Notes under the pieces: model-generated
Told to the model about the DNA's origin: nothing
Seen by the model: the letters and a program-made list of their open reading frames with translations, nothing else
Databases searched by the model: none
Program-made: the position numbers and the translations under genes
Part shown: positions 53,429 to 61,822 of the stretch, piece after piece
How the letters are laid out: every line of letters begins with the position of its first letter
Position numbering within the stretch: the stretch's first letter is position 1
Assembly (NCBI RefSeq): GCF_003024715.1
Contig: NZ_PYLO01000003.1
Span: forward strand, 310,001-374,000
Reading direction: 5' to 3'
Source of the DNA: Clostridium fessum
Lineage (GTDB): Bacteria > Bacillota > Clostridia > Lachnospirales > Lachnospiraceae
Length of the DNA: 64,000 bases

Positions 53429-53983
53429 TTACGCCATTTTGTAAAGACTGATTACCATTTGTGCCGCCTCAATAAGGCTGACCTGGCTGTCCATGCTGCA
53501 TTTCTGCAGATATTTATGCGCTTCTGGCTCCGTCATCCGGTTCCTCTCCATCAAAATCGCCTTTGCGGTGTCGATCGCTTTCTGATCCTCTTCCCTGCGC
53601 TTCTGCGGCGGCTGGTGACGCATCCGCCGTCTTTTTTCCGCCTGCGTCTGCTCAATCATGCGGACCGTTGAAACTAAATCTCCCATTTTAAACGGCGCCG
53701 GCAGGCAGACAATCTTTCCCATCGCTTCGCCGCTCCACCGGCTTGGGGAAGCAATGAGAAGCAAATCAAATCCCGGCGGCAGCTGGTCGGCAAGCTGCCG
53801 GCAGGTCATATCACCAAACCGGTAGCCGCTCACCACAATCCCGCTTCGCAAATCATCGGTTGACGCTAAAACCTGCGCGCCCGATGTGCAGGAGGCTGTG
53901 ACCTGTATTCCATGTTTTACGAGTATATTTCTAATATTTCGTCCGTCCTGCGGCTTCGAAAATGCTACTATGATGTTTCCCAC
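53429..53983 (-). CDS. ANTAR-domain RNA-binding response regulator
   Basis: A 184-residue protein. Residues 1-120 form a receiver-like domain (NIIVAFSKPQDGRNIRNILV) in which the usual acidic phosphorylation pocket is not obvious. The C-terminal 55 residues (KAIDTAKAILMERNRMTEPE, AHKYLQKCSMDSQVSLIEAA) are an ANTAR domain, which binds paired hairpins in mRNA leaders and prevents termination. It lies 31 bases after the glutamine synthetase gene, and that gene has a terminator in its leader, so it probably regulates nitrogen genes including its own operon. Confidence 0.9.
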   Translation of the reverse strand: MGNIIVAFSKPQDGRNIRNILVKHGIQVTASCTSGAQVLASTDDLRSGIVVSGYRFGDMTCRQLADQLPPGFDLLLIASPSRWSGEAMGKIVCLPAPFKMGDLVSTVRMIEQTQAEKRRRMRHQPPQKRREEDQKAIDTAKAILMERNRMTEPEAHKYLQKCSMDSQVSLIEAAQMVISLYKMA

Positions 53984-54014
53984 GTGGTCTCACCTCACTG
54001 CGATTTCGTACCCC

Positions 54015-55334
54015 CTAACAACGATACAGATATTCCGCTGTCTCCCAATCCGTCACATAGGCACAGAAGCGTTCCCACTCCTCTTTCTTGCCCTCGCCGT
54101 ACATCCGGCAGAACTTTTCCCCAAATACACGGTGTGCAAATTCATTCTGATCCAGCTTCTGGAGCAATATCCCCAATGTCTCCGGGAACCGCGGCGCATC
54201 CTCATCGCCCGCTTCTTCATCCAGCACCAGCGCCTTCTCGATTCCTTCCAGTCCTGCTGCCAGAATCGCCGTCAGCGCCAGATACGGATTCGCAGACGGA
54301 TCCGGGAACTGCACTTCCACGGAAATACGTCCGTTCCGGTCTTCCTTCACATGAACTGCCTTTTTACTTCCCTTTTCCCACACAGCCGCCGGGAACTCCG
54401 GCTGGAACACCGTGCTCCGCTCCGCCGCCAGACGTTTATATGAATTGACGGTTGGATTCGTAAAAATCATCATATCACTCAGATTTTTAAGCACGCCTGC
54501 TGCAAAATGCTTCGCCTGCGCCATCGCCTCCGCGCCCCGTCTGGAAGAGATCGACACGCCCACATGAAGCCCCGATCCGTCGCCGCTCATGTTTGGCTTC
54601 GGCATAAAAGTCGCATGCAGACCATGGCGTTTCGCAATCCGTTTGACCGCCGCCTTGAACGTCTGTAAATAATCTGCTGCCTCAATGCCCCGGCGCGCCG
54701 GAAGGACGAAGCTGTGCTGTCCGGCAGTCAGACCATGATGCGTGCTCTCGACCGCAAATCCTGCTTCCTCCAGGCTCAGAACCATGTCCCGGCGGACGCC
54801 CTCTGCCAAATCGATCGGCCCCGCGTCATAATACCCGGCAACCTCATGCGTCACCGTCGTCGGTCTCCCATCATCATCCGTGTGAAACAGATAAAACTCA
54901 CACTGGAAATCAAAATCAAAGTCCAGTCCCATCTTCTCGGCACGTTTTACCGTTTCCTGTAAAATATGACGCGAATCCGTCCAGGACGGCGTCCCATCCG
55001 CATTGCAGACCTGGCAGATCACGCGCGCTACATTTTCCTGCCCGGAATCCCACGGAAGGACCTGATACGTTGATGCATCCGGCTTCAAGTACAATTCCAC
55101 ACTCTCGCTCTGGTCCGTCAGATATTCCGGCGCCGCCGCGCCCTCGATCCCAGCTTTCTGTAAGCCGCCGAGCGCAAACCGGTTGATTGCATACCCCTCT
55201 TTCATCGCTTTTTCCGCCTGCCTCCGCGTCATCTGGACCATTTTGCACTGTCCAAAAATATCGGTAAACTGCAGCTTTACCAAATCAACATCTTCATCAA
55301 AAAAAGGTTCGGATCGGTTCGTATTCTCTCCCAT
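54015..55334 (-). CDS. glnA: Glutamine synthetase, GlnA family
   Basis: About 439 residues; start at ATG 55334 gives eight bases from AGGAGG (55340 is too close). N-terminal beta-grasp DVDLVKLQFTDIFGQCKM; catalytic domain with SSRRGAEAMAQAKHFAAGVL, FTNPTVNSYKRL, and QFPDPSANPYLALTAILAAG. Forms glutamine from glutamate, ammonia and ATP. Length matches GSI-alpha type, without the adenylylation loop of longer enzymes. Transcribed from a strong promoter behind a leader terminator; operon with the ANTAR gene. Confidence 0.9.
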   Translation of the reverse strand: MGENTNRSEPFFDEDVDLVKLQFTDIFGQCKMVQMTRRQAEKAMKEGYAINRFALGGLQKAGIEGAAAPEYLTDQSESVELYLKPDASTYQVLPWDSGQENVARVICQVCNADGTPSWTDSRHILQETVKRAEKMGLDFDFDFQCEFYLFHTDDDGRPTTVTHEVAGYYDAGPIDLAEGVRRDMVLSLEEAGFAVESTHHGLTAGQHSFVLPARRGIEAADYLQTFKAAVKRIAKRHGLHATFMPKPNMSGDGSGLHVGVSISSRRGAEAMAQAKHFAAGVLKNLSDMMIFTNPTVNSYKRLAAERSTVFQPEFPAAVWEKGSKKAVHVKEDRNGRISVEVQFPDPSANPYLALTAILAAGLEGIEKALVLDEEAGDEDAPRFPETLGILLQKLDQNEFAHRVFGEKFCRMYGEGKKEEWERFCAYVTDWETAEYLYRC

Positions 55335-55350
55335 CGCCATTTCCTCCTAT

Positions 55351-55392
55351 AAAAAACGAGGCAGCTGTCTTTGTTTCCAGTCAGCCCCCTCG
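55351..55392 (-). terminator. Leader terminator (attenuator) of the glutamine synthetase gene
   Basis: On the minus strand CGAGGGGGCTG (from 55392) pairs with CAGCTGCCTCG (to 55357), followed by TTTTTT (55351-55356). AGGAGG of the synthetase gene begins within the next ten bases. The stem therefore stands between promoter and gene and must be overcome for expression. The next-gene ANTAR protein is the natural antiterminator. Confidence 0.8.
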
Positions 55393-55517
55393 CCCTCTTT
55401 TCATATACGCCCAGAATTTTCCTGCCTATACAGCCCCCAAAATTTCAAGCATACGTTTATGATCGTTTTGCTGTGTGAGAATGCCCCTGTCATTCTTTTC
55501 ACAATTTTTATAAATAA

Positions 55518-55546
55518 AATATAGCAGTCCGATATTTTTCTGTCAA
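55518..55546 (-). promoter_or_regulatory. Promoter of the glutamine synthetase operon
   Basis: TTGACA (55541-55546) and TATATT (55518-55523) with exactly 17 bases between, on the minus strand just after the stop of the DapF-like gene. The transcript would start near 55511, giving a leader of about 175 bases. In it GAATG/CATTC (about 55473-55493) closes a loop ACAGGGG with A at loop position 1 and G at 4, as in ANTAR target hairpins. Confidence 0.85.
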
Positions 55547-55554
55547 ATACTTTT

Positions 55555-56415
55555 TTATTTAATCCGCAGCTGTTCGCTCAATTCATTTCCCAACTGGATA
55601 TGTCCCACATATCCGACCTCGCCGACCATGTAAACCATGCCGTCCTCCTTGATTTCCACTTCCAGCGTGCCGCCCGGCATATGGACGTACATATGCGGAT
55701 CAGCAAGTCCCAGGCGGTATGCCGCACTCGCCGCCGCGCAGGCGCAGCTTCCGGACGCCAGCGTATATCCAACGCCTCTCTCATAGATCTCGATCTGGAT
55801 ATTCGTCCGGTCAAGGACATTTAAAATCTGCGTATTGACCTTTTCCGGGAAATATTCGGATGTTTCCGAATGCTCGCCGATCCGGCACACCATTTCCTTC
55901 GAAATCTCATTCATCCAGATGACGCAGTGCGGATTTCCCATTGAAAGACAAGTCGTGACATACGGAATCTTTCCAAATACCATCGTCTGGTTTACCATCT
56001 CCCGCCGCTCGCCGGTCACCGGAATCTCATCGCTCCAGAACGTCGGATGCCCCATCGAAATTTTCACACGGGTCGCATCCTCGTTGAGATAAAAGACTGT
56101 CTCCTCGCCTCCCAGCGTTTTCCAGGAGATCGTCGTTTTCTGCACATATCCCGCGTCCCGCAGATATTTTGCAAAAATACCCATACCGTTGCCGCTCTTC
56201 TCCGCCTCGCTTCCGTCCGCGTTGTAGATGTGTACATAAAAATCATTCTCCCCCAGATATGGACCCGCCAGAATGCCATCCGCGCCGATGCCAAAATGAC
56301 GGCTGCACATCTTCTTGATATTCTCCACATTCAATTCCAGATCATTCTTATTTGGATCAAACACCAGGTAATCATTTCCCATACAGTGATATTTTTCAAG
56401 CACAACCTGTTTCAT
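55555..56415 (-). CDS. DapF-fold paralogue with both catalytic cysteines replaced by serine
   Basis: A 286-residue protein of the DAP epimerase fold: LEKYHCMGNDYLVFDPNKND, SRHFGIGADGILAG, SMGNPHCVIWMNE. The catalytic positions are changed: EKSGNGMGIF has Ser74 where DapF has Cys, and YTLASGSCACAAAS has Ser221 in place of the second Cys. A genuine dapF lies 2 kb away. With two serines it is unlikely to be a normal DAP epimerase; it may act on another amino acid, or bind without catalysis. Related proteins with this SGNG/ASGS pattern are commonly labelled DapF. Confidence 0.85.
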   Translation of the reverse strand: MKQVVLEKYHCMGNDYLVFDPNKNDLELNVENIKKMCSRHFGIGADGILAGPYLGENDFYVHIYNADGSEAEKSGNGMGIFAKYLRDAGYVQKTTISWKTLGGEETVFYLNEDATRVKISMGHPTFWSDEIPVTGERREMVNQTMVFGKIPYVTTCLSMGNPHCVIWMNEISKEMVCRIGEHSETSEYFPEKVNTQILNVLDRTNIQIEIYERGVGYTLASGSCACAAASAAYRLGLADPHMYVHMPGGTLEVEIKEDGMVYMVGEVGYVGHIQLGNELSEQLRIK

Positions 56416-56720
56416 CGCGATACCTCCTGCCTATTTTAATCAATACCATAAAATTCTTTCATCAATGATTTCTATTCTACTTCCGTTCTGGAAACCACTC
56501 TTTCTTTAATTTTTATTTTAGGAAAATATAGCAGCTTTTAATAGAAGAATCATGCTTTAAATATTGCATATAATGCTATATAATATGAACTAAGAAATGA
56601 AATGTCTGTGTTTCAAAACATATTTATCTCAAAGGAAAACAACAAACTCAATGCATTTATACAAGATATAATTTCCCGCAACAATCAACCTGCAATACAC
56701 TCAAAAAAAGGAGTCCCATT
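56416..56720. promoter_or_regulatory. Divergent intergenic region with AT-rich promoters
   Basis: No gene in these 305 bases. Two TATAAT boxes facing right lie at 56569-56574 and 56579-56584 in a very AT-rich stretch; clear -35 boxes are not seen. AAAAAAGGAGTCCCATT gives the ribosome site for the AraC-type gene. The leftward promoter for the DapF-like gene was not resolved. Confidence 0.5.
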
Positions 56721-57662
56721 ATGCCAGAAAACACCACCCACGAATCCCCCGCCTACGAAAAACGCGGCTACCTCAACCACGAATTCCGCCTTTTCCACCT
56801 GCGCGGGCAGATGGATACACCGGTTGCCTACCACTATCATGATTTCCACAAAGTCCTGATCCTGTTAAATGGCGAAGCAGACTACATCGTGGAAGGCCGT
56901 TCCTACCACCTCCGCCCGCTCGACATCGTCCTCGTCGGCGCGCACTGCCTGCACAAGCCGGTCGTACCATACCACAGCCGATATGAGCGTATCATCCTCT
57001 ACCTGTCGCCGGAATGTCTGGATGCATTCTCCTGTGCTGACTGTGCGCTCGACCTCTGTTTCCAGCTTGCCAGAGAACAGCAGTCCGATGTTCTGCGCCT
57101 CGGTTCCCTTACCATGACGCCGCTCTTAGAGGCGCTGTCAAGACTGGAAAATGCCTATCAGGCAGGTGGTACAAATGACAATGGCACAGACAATGCTAAC
57201 TTTGAATCCCTTGGTGGCAGCAGTTATGGCTCCGGGCTTCTTCTGCGTTTATTATTCCTGGAATTTATGGTACACCTTGATCGCGCCGCCTCCGAAAACC
57301 ATCGGGAATACGTTCCGACCTCCCCTTCCGGCGAAAAAATCCTGGAACTCATGCGCTACCTCTCTGAACACCCAGAAGAAGACCACACGATCGACCAGCT
57401 CGCCACCCGCTTTTACATGAGCAAATACCACATGATGCGCCTCTTCCGCCAGGAAACCGGCTACACCATTACCGAATACCTGACCGAAAAACGCCTCCAA
57501 AACGCAAACGAGCTCCTGCGCCGGGGCACCCCCGTCACAGAAGCCTGCTATCAATCCGGATTCCGCAATTATGCTGCGTTCCTCCGGGCATATAAGAAAA
57601 AATATCGCGATACGCCGCATAATTTATCCAGATTAAATTACCAAGAAAATTTTACTATATAA
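56721..57662 (+). CDS. AraC-family transcriptional regulator
   Basis: A 313-residue regulator, the only rightward gene of the chromosomal segment. Residues 20-120: cupin-type sensing domain (MDTPVAYHYHDFHKVLILLN, YHLRPLDIVLVG with metal/sugar-binding His pattern). Residues 205-305: two helix-turn-helix motifs (DQLATRFYMSKYHMMRLFRQ, ACYQSGFRNYAAFLRAYKKK). Such proteins usually sense a small molecule and activate a nearby gene; no obvious target operon is adjacent. Confidence 0.92.
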   Translation: MPENTTHESPAYEKRGYLNHEFRLFHLRGQMDTPVAYHYHDFHKVLILLNGEADYIVEGRSYHLRPLDIVLVGAHCLHKPVVPYHSRYERIILYLSPECLDAFSCADCALDLCFQLAREQQSDVLRLGSLTMTPLLEALSRLENAYQAGGTNDNGTDNANFESLGGSSYGSGLLLRLLFLEFMVHLDRAASENHREYVPTSPSGEKILELMRYLSEHPEEDHTIDQLATRFYMSKYHMMRLFRQETGYTITEYLTEKRLQNANELLRRGTPVTEACYQSGFRNYAAFLRAYKKKYRDTPHNLSRLNYQENFTI

Positions 57663-57676
57663 TAAGGAAACTTCCC

Positions 57677-58792
57677 CTATTCTTCCCTCCGGAATTTCTG
57701 AATCGACTCCATCAGCATTCTAAAATTCCGGATCATTGAATCAAACGCCCCATATTTATAAAAATTGATAAAGACAAGCCCCACCGGCACCGCCAGAATC
57801 ATGCCTGTCAGCCCGCGCAGCTTAAATCCCAGATACAAAAGAAACAGCGTCATCAGAGGCGGCAATCCCATCGACTCCCCGACGATCTTCGGCTGGATGA
57901 TCTGACGGACGACCTGCGTCAGGATGTAGAGCAGGATAAGCCCGGTCGCATACGCATACTCCCCCGCAAACAGTTTCACAACCGCCCATGGGAACAGCAC
58001 CGTTCCCGTTCCAAAGATCGGCAGAAAATCCAGAATCGCCGTCAAAAACGCCAACAGGACACCGTAGCGGACACCCAGCACCAAAAATCCTGCCGCGAGA
58101 ATCAGCGCCACCACACACATGATACGGAATTGTGCCAGAAAATATCCACCAATCAGTCCCTTTGCGTCCCGTTTCATATACTCGATATAGCGGAATACAA
58201 ATGCCGGAAGATGCTCTTTCAGCCACCGCATGATGGACTCCCGGTCCGCCAGAAACAGGTACGAAGACAGGATAATAATGACCATATTTACCAGAAGATT
58301 CGGAATACTCTTCGCCACATGTCCGGCGATCTGCACGGTCGGTTCCGCCGCCCGCGATACCAGTTTTCCAAACAGACCATCCAGATTATCCGAAAATGCC
58401 AGCAGCGGCGGTTGTAAATTCTGCGGAAAATATTCTGCAAGCTTGCGCCCATTCTGCAATGCATCCCCGATCTCAGCGATCACACTCTGATATATTTCCG
58501 GTGCATCCGCCAGAAAACTTCCCATTTCCCGGTAAACCAGAAGACTCGCCCCGTAAAAAAGACCGATCACAATCGCCAGCGCCGCAATAATGATCAGCAT
58601 CGAGCCGTGGCGCCGCACCAGCTTCACGCGCCGTTCCAGAAACCGCACCAGCGGATTTGCTAAAAGTGCCAGAATCCATCCGACCACAAACGGCATGAAA
58701 AAATGCAGAAGTCTGGGACCTAAAAAGATGACCAGACATAAACCAAGGAGCGGAATCACAATATTCAGAATCATTCTAAAACATCGTTTCAT
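57677..58792 (-). CDS. AI-2E family transporter
   Basis: About 371 residues; start at ATG 58792 with GGAAAAGGATGAG, since the longer reading uses TTG without a site. Eight hydrophobic segments with the family's central amphipathic region (IRMVALI-type helices: FRIMCVVALILAAGFLVLGV) and the late motif PKIVGESMGLPPLMTLFLLY. Family members export small signals or ions (Na+/H+ in some); the actual substrate here is unknown. It converges with the AraC gene (14-base gap). Confidence 0.88.
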   Translation of the reverse strand: MKRCFRMILNIVIPLLGLCLVIFLGPRLLHFFMPFVVGWILALLANPLVRFLERRVKLVRRHGSMLIIIAALAIVIGLFYGASLLVYREMGSFLADAPEIYQSVIAEIGDALQNGRKLAEYFPQNLQPPLLAFSDNLDGLFGKLVSRAAEPTVQIAGHVAKSIPNLLVNMVIIILSSYLFLADRESIMRWLKEHLPAFVFRYIEYMKRDAKGLIGGYFLAQFRIMCVVALILAAGFLVLGVRYGVLLAFLTAILDFLPIFGTGTVLFPWAVVKLFAGEYAYATGLILLYILTQVVRQIIQPKIVGESMGLPPLMTLFLLYLGFKLRGLTGMILAVPVGLVFINFYKYGAFDSMIRNFRMLMESIQKFRREE

Positions 58793-58830
58793 CTCATCCT
58801 TTTCCTTTCCAAGACGATGATACAATTTCG

Positions 58831-60021
58831 CTATACCAGATTATAGTGTTCCGCAATCTTTCTGAATGCCGGAAGCGATCTCTCGATCTGTCCATATGAT
58901 ACGCAGTATGCAATGCGCACATAACCCGGGCACGCGAATGAACTTCCCGGTACTACCAGTACATTGTACTGTTTGCATACCTCGCAGAATTCCTTCTCAT
59001 TCTCCACTGGAGATTTCACAAACAGGTAGAACGCGCCCTCCGGCTTGATGCAGGAAAATCCGCACTCTTTCAATCCGTTGTAAAGCAGGTTACGGTTGCG
59101 GTCGTAAGCTTCCAGATTCACATTCGCATCTACGCAGCGCTTGATGACTCTCTGCATTAGGGATGGCGCATTGACACAACCCAGAACACGGTTCGCAATC
59201 GTTGCCGCCTGGAATACGTTTGCGCTCTCATCCATCTCAGACGGGATTACCAGATAACCGATACGCTCGCCCGGAAGGGACAGAGACTTACTGTAAGAGT
59301 AGCAAACCACTGTATTGCGGTAATATTTTGTCACATACGGTACAACCGCGCCGTCGTAAGCCAGCTCACGATACGGCTCATCGGACAGAAGCACGATCGA
59401 TGTACCAAATTCCTTCTGTTTCTTTTCCAGAATTGCTGCAATCTTCTGCAGTGTTTCCTCGGAATAAATAACGCCGGTCGGGTTGTTCGGGGTGTTGATG
59501 ATCACTGCCTTGGTCTTTTCGTTGATCTTTTCCTCAAATTCAACGAGATTCGGCTGGAAATCCACCGTATTCGGAGATACAACCACCAGCTCGCCGTCAT
59601 AGTTGCGGACATAGGAACCATACTCTACAAAGTATGGTGCAAAGGTAATGACCTGCTCTCCTGGATTTAACAGGGTCTTTAAAATGACATTCAAACCACT
59701 TGCCGCACCGACAGTCATCAGGATGTTGCCTGCGTGAAAGGAGGTGCCGAACCGGCGGTTTAACGACTGAGCGATCGTCTCACGCACATCTTCATAGCCT
59801 GCGTTGGACATATATCCGTGTACAAACAGGGAATCTTCTTCCTTTACGATATCCTGAATCGCCTGATTTACCTCTGCCGGAGCCGGTACGCTCGGATTTC
59901 CAAGGCTGAAATCAAACACATTCTCACGTCCATATTTCGCCGCCAGCTTATTGCCCTCTTCAAACATCATACGGATGGCGGAGTTATTTTTCATAAGCGG
60001 TATCATTTTTTCTGAAATCAT
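58831..60021 (-). CDS. Pyridoxal-phosphate aminotransferase, class I/II
   Basis: About 396 residues; start at ATG 60021 (MISEKMIPLMKNNSAIRMMF), with GAGGGC ahead. Fold-type I markers: NPSVPAPAEVNQAIQDIV, the PLP-phosphate region TVGAASGLNVILKTLLNPGE, INTPNNPTGVIYSEETL, the Schiff-base lysine in CYSYSKSLSLPGERIGYLV, and the late Arg in PGYVRIAYCV. Transfers amino groups between an amino acid and a keto acid; the specific substrate is not clear (aspartate or aromatic class). Confidence 0.92.
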   Translation of the reverse strand: MISEKMIPLMKNNSAIRMMFEEGNKLAAKYGRENVFDFSLGNPSVPAPAEVNQAIQDIVKEEDSLFVHGYMSNAGYEDVRETIAQSLNRRFGTSFHAGNILMTVGAASGLNVILKTLLNPGEQVITFAPYFVEYGSYVRNYDGELVVVSPNTVDFQPNLVEFEEKINEKTKAVIINTPNNPTGVIYSEETLQKIAAILEKKQKEFGTSIVLLSDEPYRELAYDGAVVPYVTKYYRNTVVCYSYSKSLSLPGERIGYLVIPSEMDESANVFQAATIANRVLGCVNAPSLMQRVIKRCVDANVNLEAYDRNRNLLYNGLKECGFSCIKPEGAFYLFVKSPVENEKEFCEVCKQYNVLVVPGSSFACPGYVRIAYCVSYGQIERSLPAFRKIAEHYNLV

Positions 60022-60160
60022 TGGCTTGCCCTCTTTTCTGTAAAACTGATCCATGCGGCAACTCTATCTGTATACAAGCAGCACTTTAACTTACTGAATT
60101 GTCGTCTTTTTGTTATTATAGCAGATTTTATTTCATTTTTATATCTTAATCCATATATTT

Positions 60161-61462
60161 TTACCGCCCTGCAACCTTATGCGATACCAGAAAGGCCACA
60201 ACCGCTGTCACCGCGAAATAAAACCATGTGGACGGATTGCTGAACCAGGTTGTGAAAAACGATAACAGCATGTAAAGTGCAAACTGTGCGTACAGAAGAT
60301 AGGTAATCGGATTCTGCACCTGGCGCATCATCCGCATCAGCAGATACGCCGCCGCTCCTAATATGGCAGAAAAGATGAACACGCCAATTATGCCGAAATC
60401 GTAGTACGCATCATAAAACATCGTCAGCGTCGTCAGCTCTTCCTTCGTCACATAATACGGAAATGCCGTCAACGACGGAACCAGAAACTTGAGTCCCGTC
60501 AGCGTCCAGAACGGTGCCAGCATCTTCATGCCCCAGCTGTGCTTCACAAGTCCCTTGACCAGACAGTCGAAATTATCGTAATTGTTTGCAATATAGATAT
60601 ACGGCTGCGTCACAAAAATCGGCAGGTGCCGTTTCATCTCAAAAACCGTATTCAAGTAGGCAGTATCATGGCTGCGCGCGATCGTCAGCAGAATGTAGAG
60701 CCCAATCAGCCCTGCCAGCGCAAAAACAACATAAATCGGATTCAGCTGGTGTTCCATCTGTATGTAGGTAATCAATGCCAGCAGTACCGCAAACAGAAGC
60801 TGGGAGCGCGACACGCACAGAAGCGGAATCGCCACCGCCGCTGCATCTGCCAGAAGCATACATACCAGCCGTCCCCGGCTGCGACCGCCCTCGATGCAAA
60901 AATAGATCACAGAGAGCGCCGGAACCAGCACACAGGACACCGTTAGATAATGAAGCCCGGTCACATGGAAATAGGAATAAGCATGCGGAACGCCCCGGAG
61001 CAGCAGCGGAATATAGCCCATATAGACCGCCTCGATCGCGAAACAGCCTGCCGATAGCGCCGCCAGCGCCACCGCGCAGAAAAAGACGGTTCCGGCATAA
61101 GATTCCAACCCCCGGCGCTGCACCGCGCCGGAATGACCGCCCACACGGACGGACGCCTCACTGGAAAATGCTTCCAGATAATAAAAAGCCAGATAAAAGC
61201 CCGCAAACGCCGCCAAAAGTCCCAGCCACGTTCCCGCACTCCATGCCTGACTTAAATAACTAAGCTTCATACACGCCAGTCCCTGTCCACCTACAAAGGA
61301 AAGAGCGAAAATCCCCCGCAGATGCAGAAGATTTCCACTCCGGATATAGTCTGACGCATACAGATACGCCGCCGCCGCCAGAAGCCCTGCGCCGGATAAA
61401 AGATAATGGCGGCCAAGCGCCAGAAGCAGCGAAGCCGCATAGCAAACCAAATAAACGATCAT
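60161..61462 (-). CDS. Oligosaccharide repeat unit polymerase (Wzy/O-antigen polymerase-like)
   Basis: A 433-residue polytopic membrane protein with about 11 hydrophobic segments. The large periplasmic/extracellular loop around residues 270-345 (FEMKRHLPIFVTQPYIYIAN, TAFPYYVTKEELTTLTMFYD) is typical of O-antigen/oligosaccharide polymerases. No other polysaccharide genes are adjacent in the window, so its pathway is uncertain. It stands alone with gaps on both sides. Confidence 0.8.
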   Translation of the reverse strand: MIVYLVCYAASLLLALGRHYLLSGAGLLAAAAYLYASDYIRSGNLLHLRGIFALSFVGGQGLACMKLSYLSQAWSAGTWLGLLAAFAGFYLAFYYLEAFSSEASVRVGGHSGAVQRRGLESYAGTVFFCAVALAALSAGCFAIEAVYMGYIPLLLRGVPHAYSYFHVTGLHYLTVSCVLVPALSVIYFCIEGGRSRGRLVCMLLADAAAVAIPLLCVSRSQLLFAVLLALITYIQMEHQLNPIYVVFALAGLIGLYILLTIARSHDTAYLNTVFEMKRHLPIFVTQPYIYIANNYDNFDCLVKGLVKHSWGMKMLAPFWTLTGLKFLVPSLTAFPYYVTKEELTTLTMFYDAYYDFGIIGVFIFSAILGAAAYLLMRMMRQVQNPITYLLYAQFALYMLLSFFTTWFSNPSTWFYFAVTAVVAFLVSHKVAGR

Positions 61463-61515
61463 AGTTTCATCCTATCTGTACGTCTGTACACATTCTTTTA
61501 CCGCACCGGTTTTCC

Positions 61516-61779
61516 CTACTCGCCCAGCCCGTCATCAACTATTTTCAGCATCGCCGACAGAGCTTCCTCCTCGTCTTTTCCATCACAGATAAACTCGATC
61601 TCATCACCGCTCTTGATGCACGCCCCAAGCACGCTCAGGACACTCTTTGCATTGGACACGGTGCCACGGAACTGGAACTGGACAGAACAATCGAATTTTA
61701 CCGCCTCATTACACAGGATTCCCGCCGGTCTCAAATGCAGACCAGTCGGGTTTTTTAATTTAATTTTTGCTTTTACCAT
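61516..61779 (-). CDS. HPr-family phosphocarrier protein
   Basis: An 87-residue protein with the HPr phosphorylation site intact: PTGLHLRPAG, His15 and Arg17, and regulatory Ser46 in SNAKSVLSVLG. In Firmicutes HPr passes phosphate in the PTS at His15 and controls catabolite repression through Ser46. The general PTS partner genes are not nearby, and the acidic C-terminus is shorter than average, so it may be a second HPr copy rather than the main one. Confidence 0.88.
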   Translation of the reverse strand: MVKAKIKLKNPTGLHLRPAGILCNEAVKFDCSVQFQFRGTVSNAKSVLSVLGACIKSGDEIEFICDGKDEEEALSAMLKIVDDGLGE

Positions 61780-61822
61780 TGTTTAACTTCTTTCTCCTCA
61801 TTTGTGGATGGCATACCATGCT

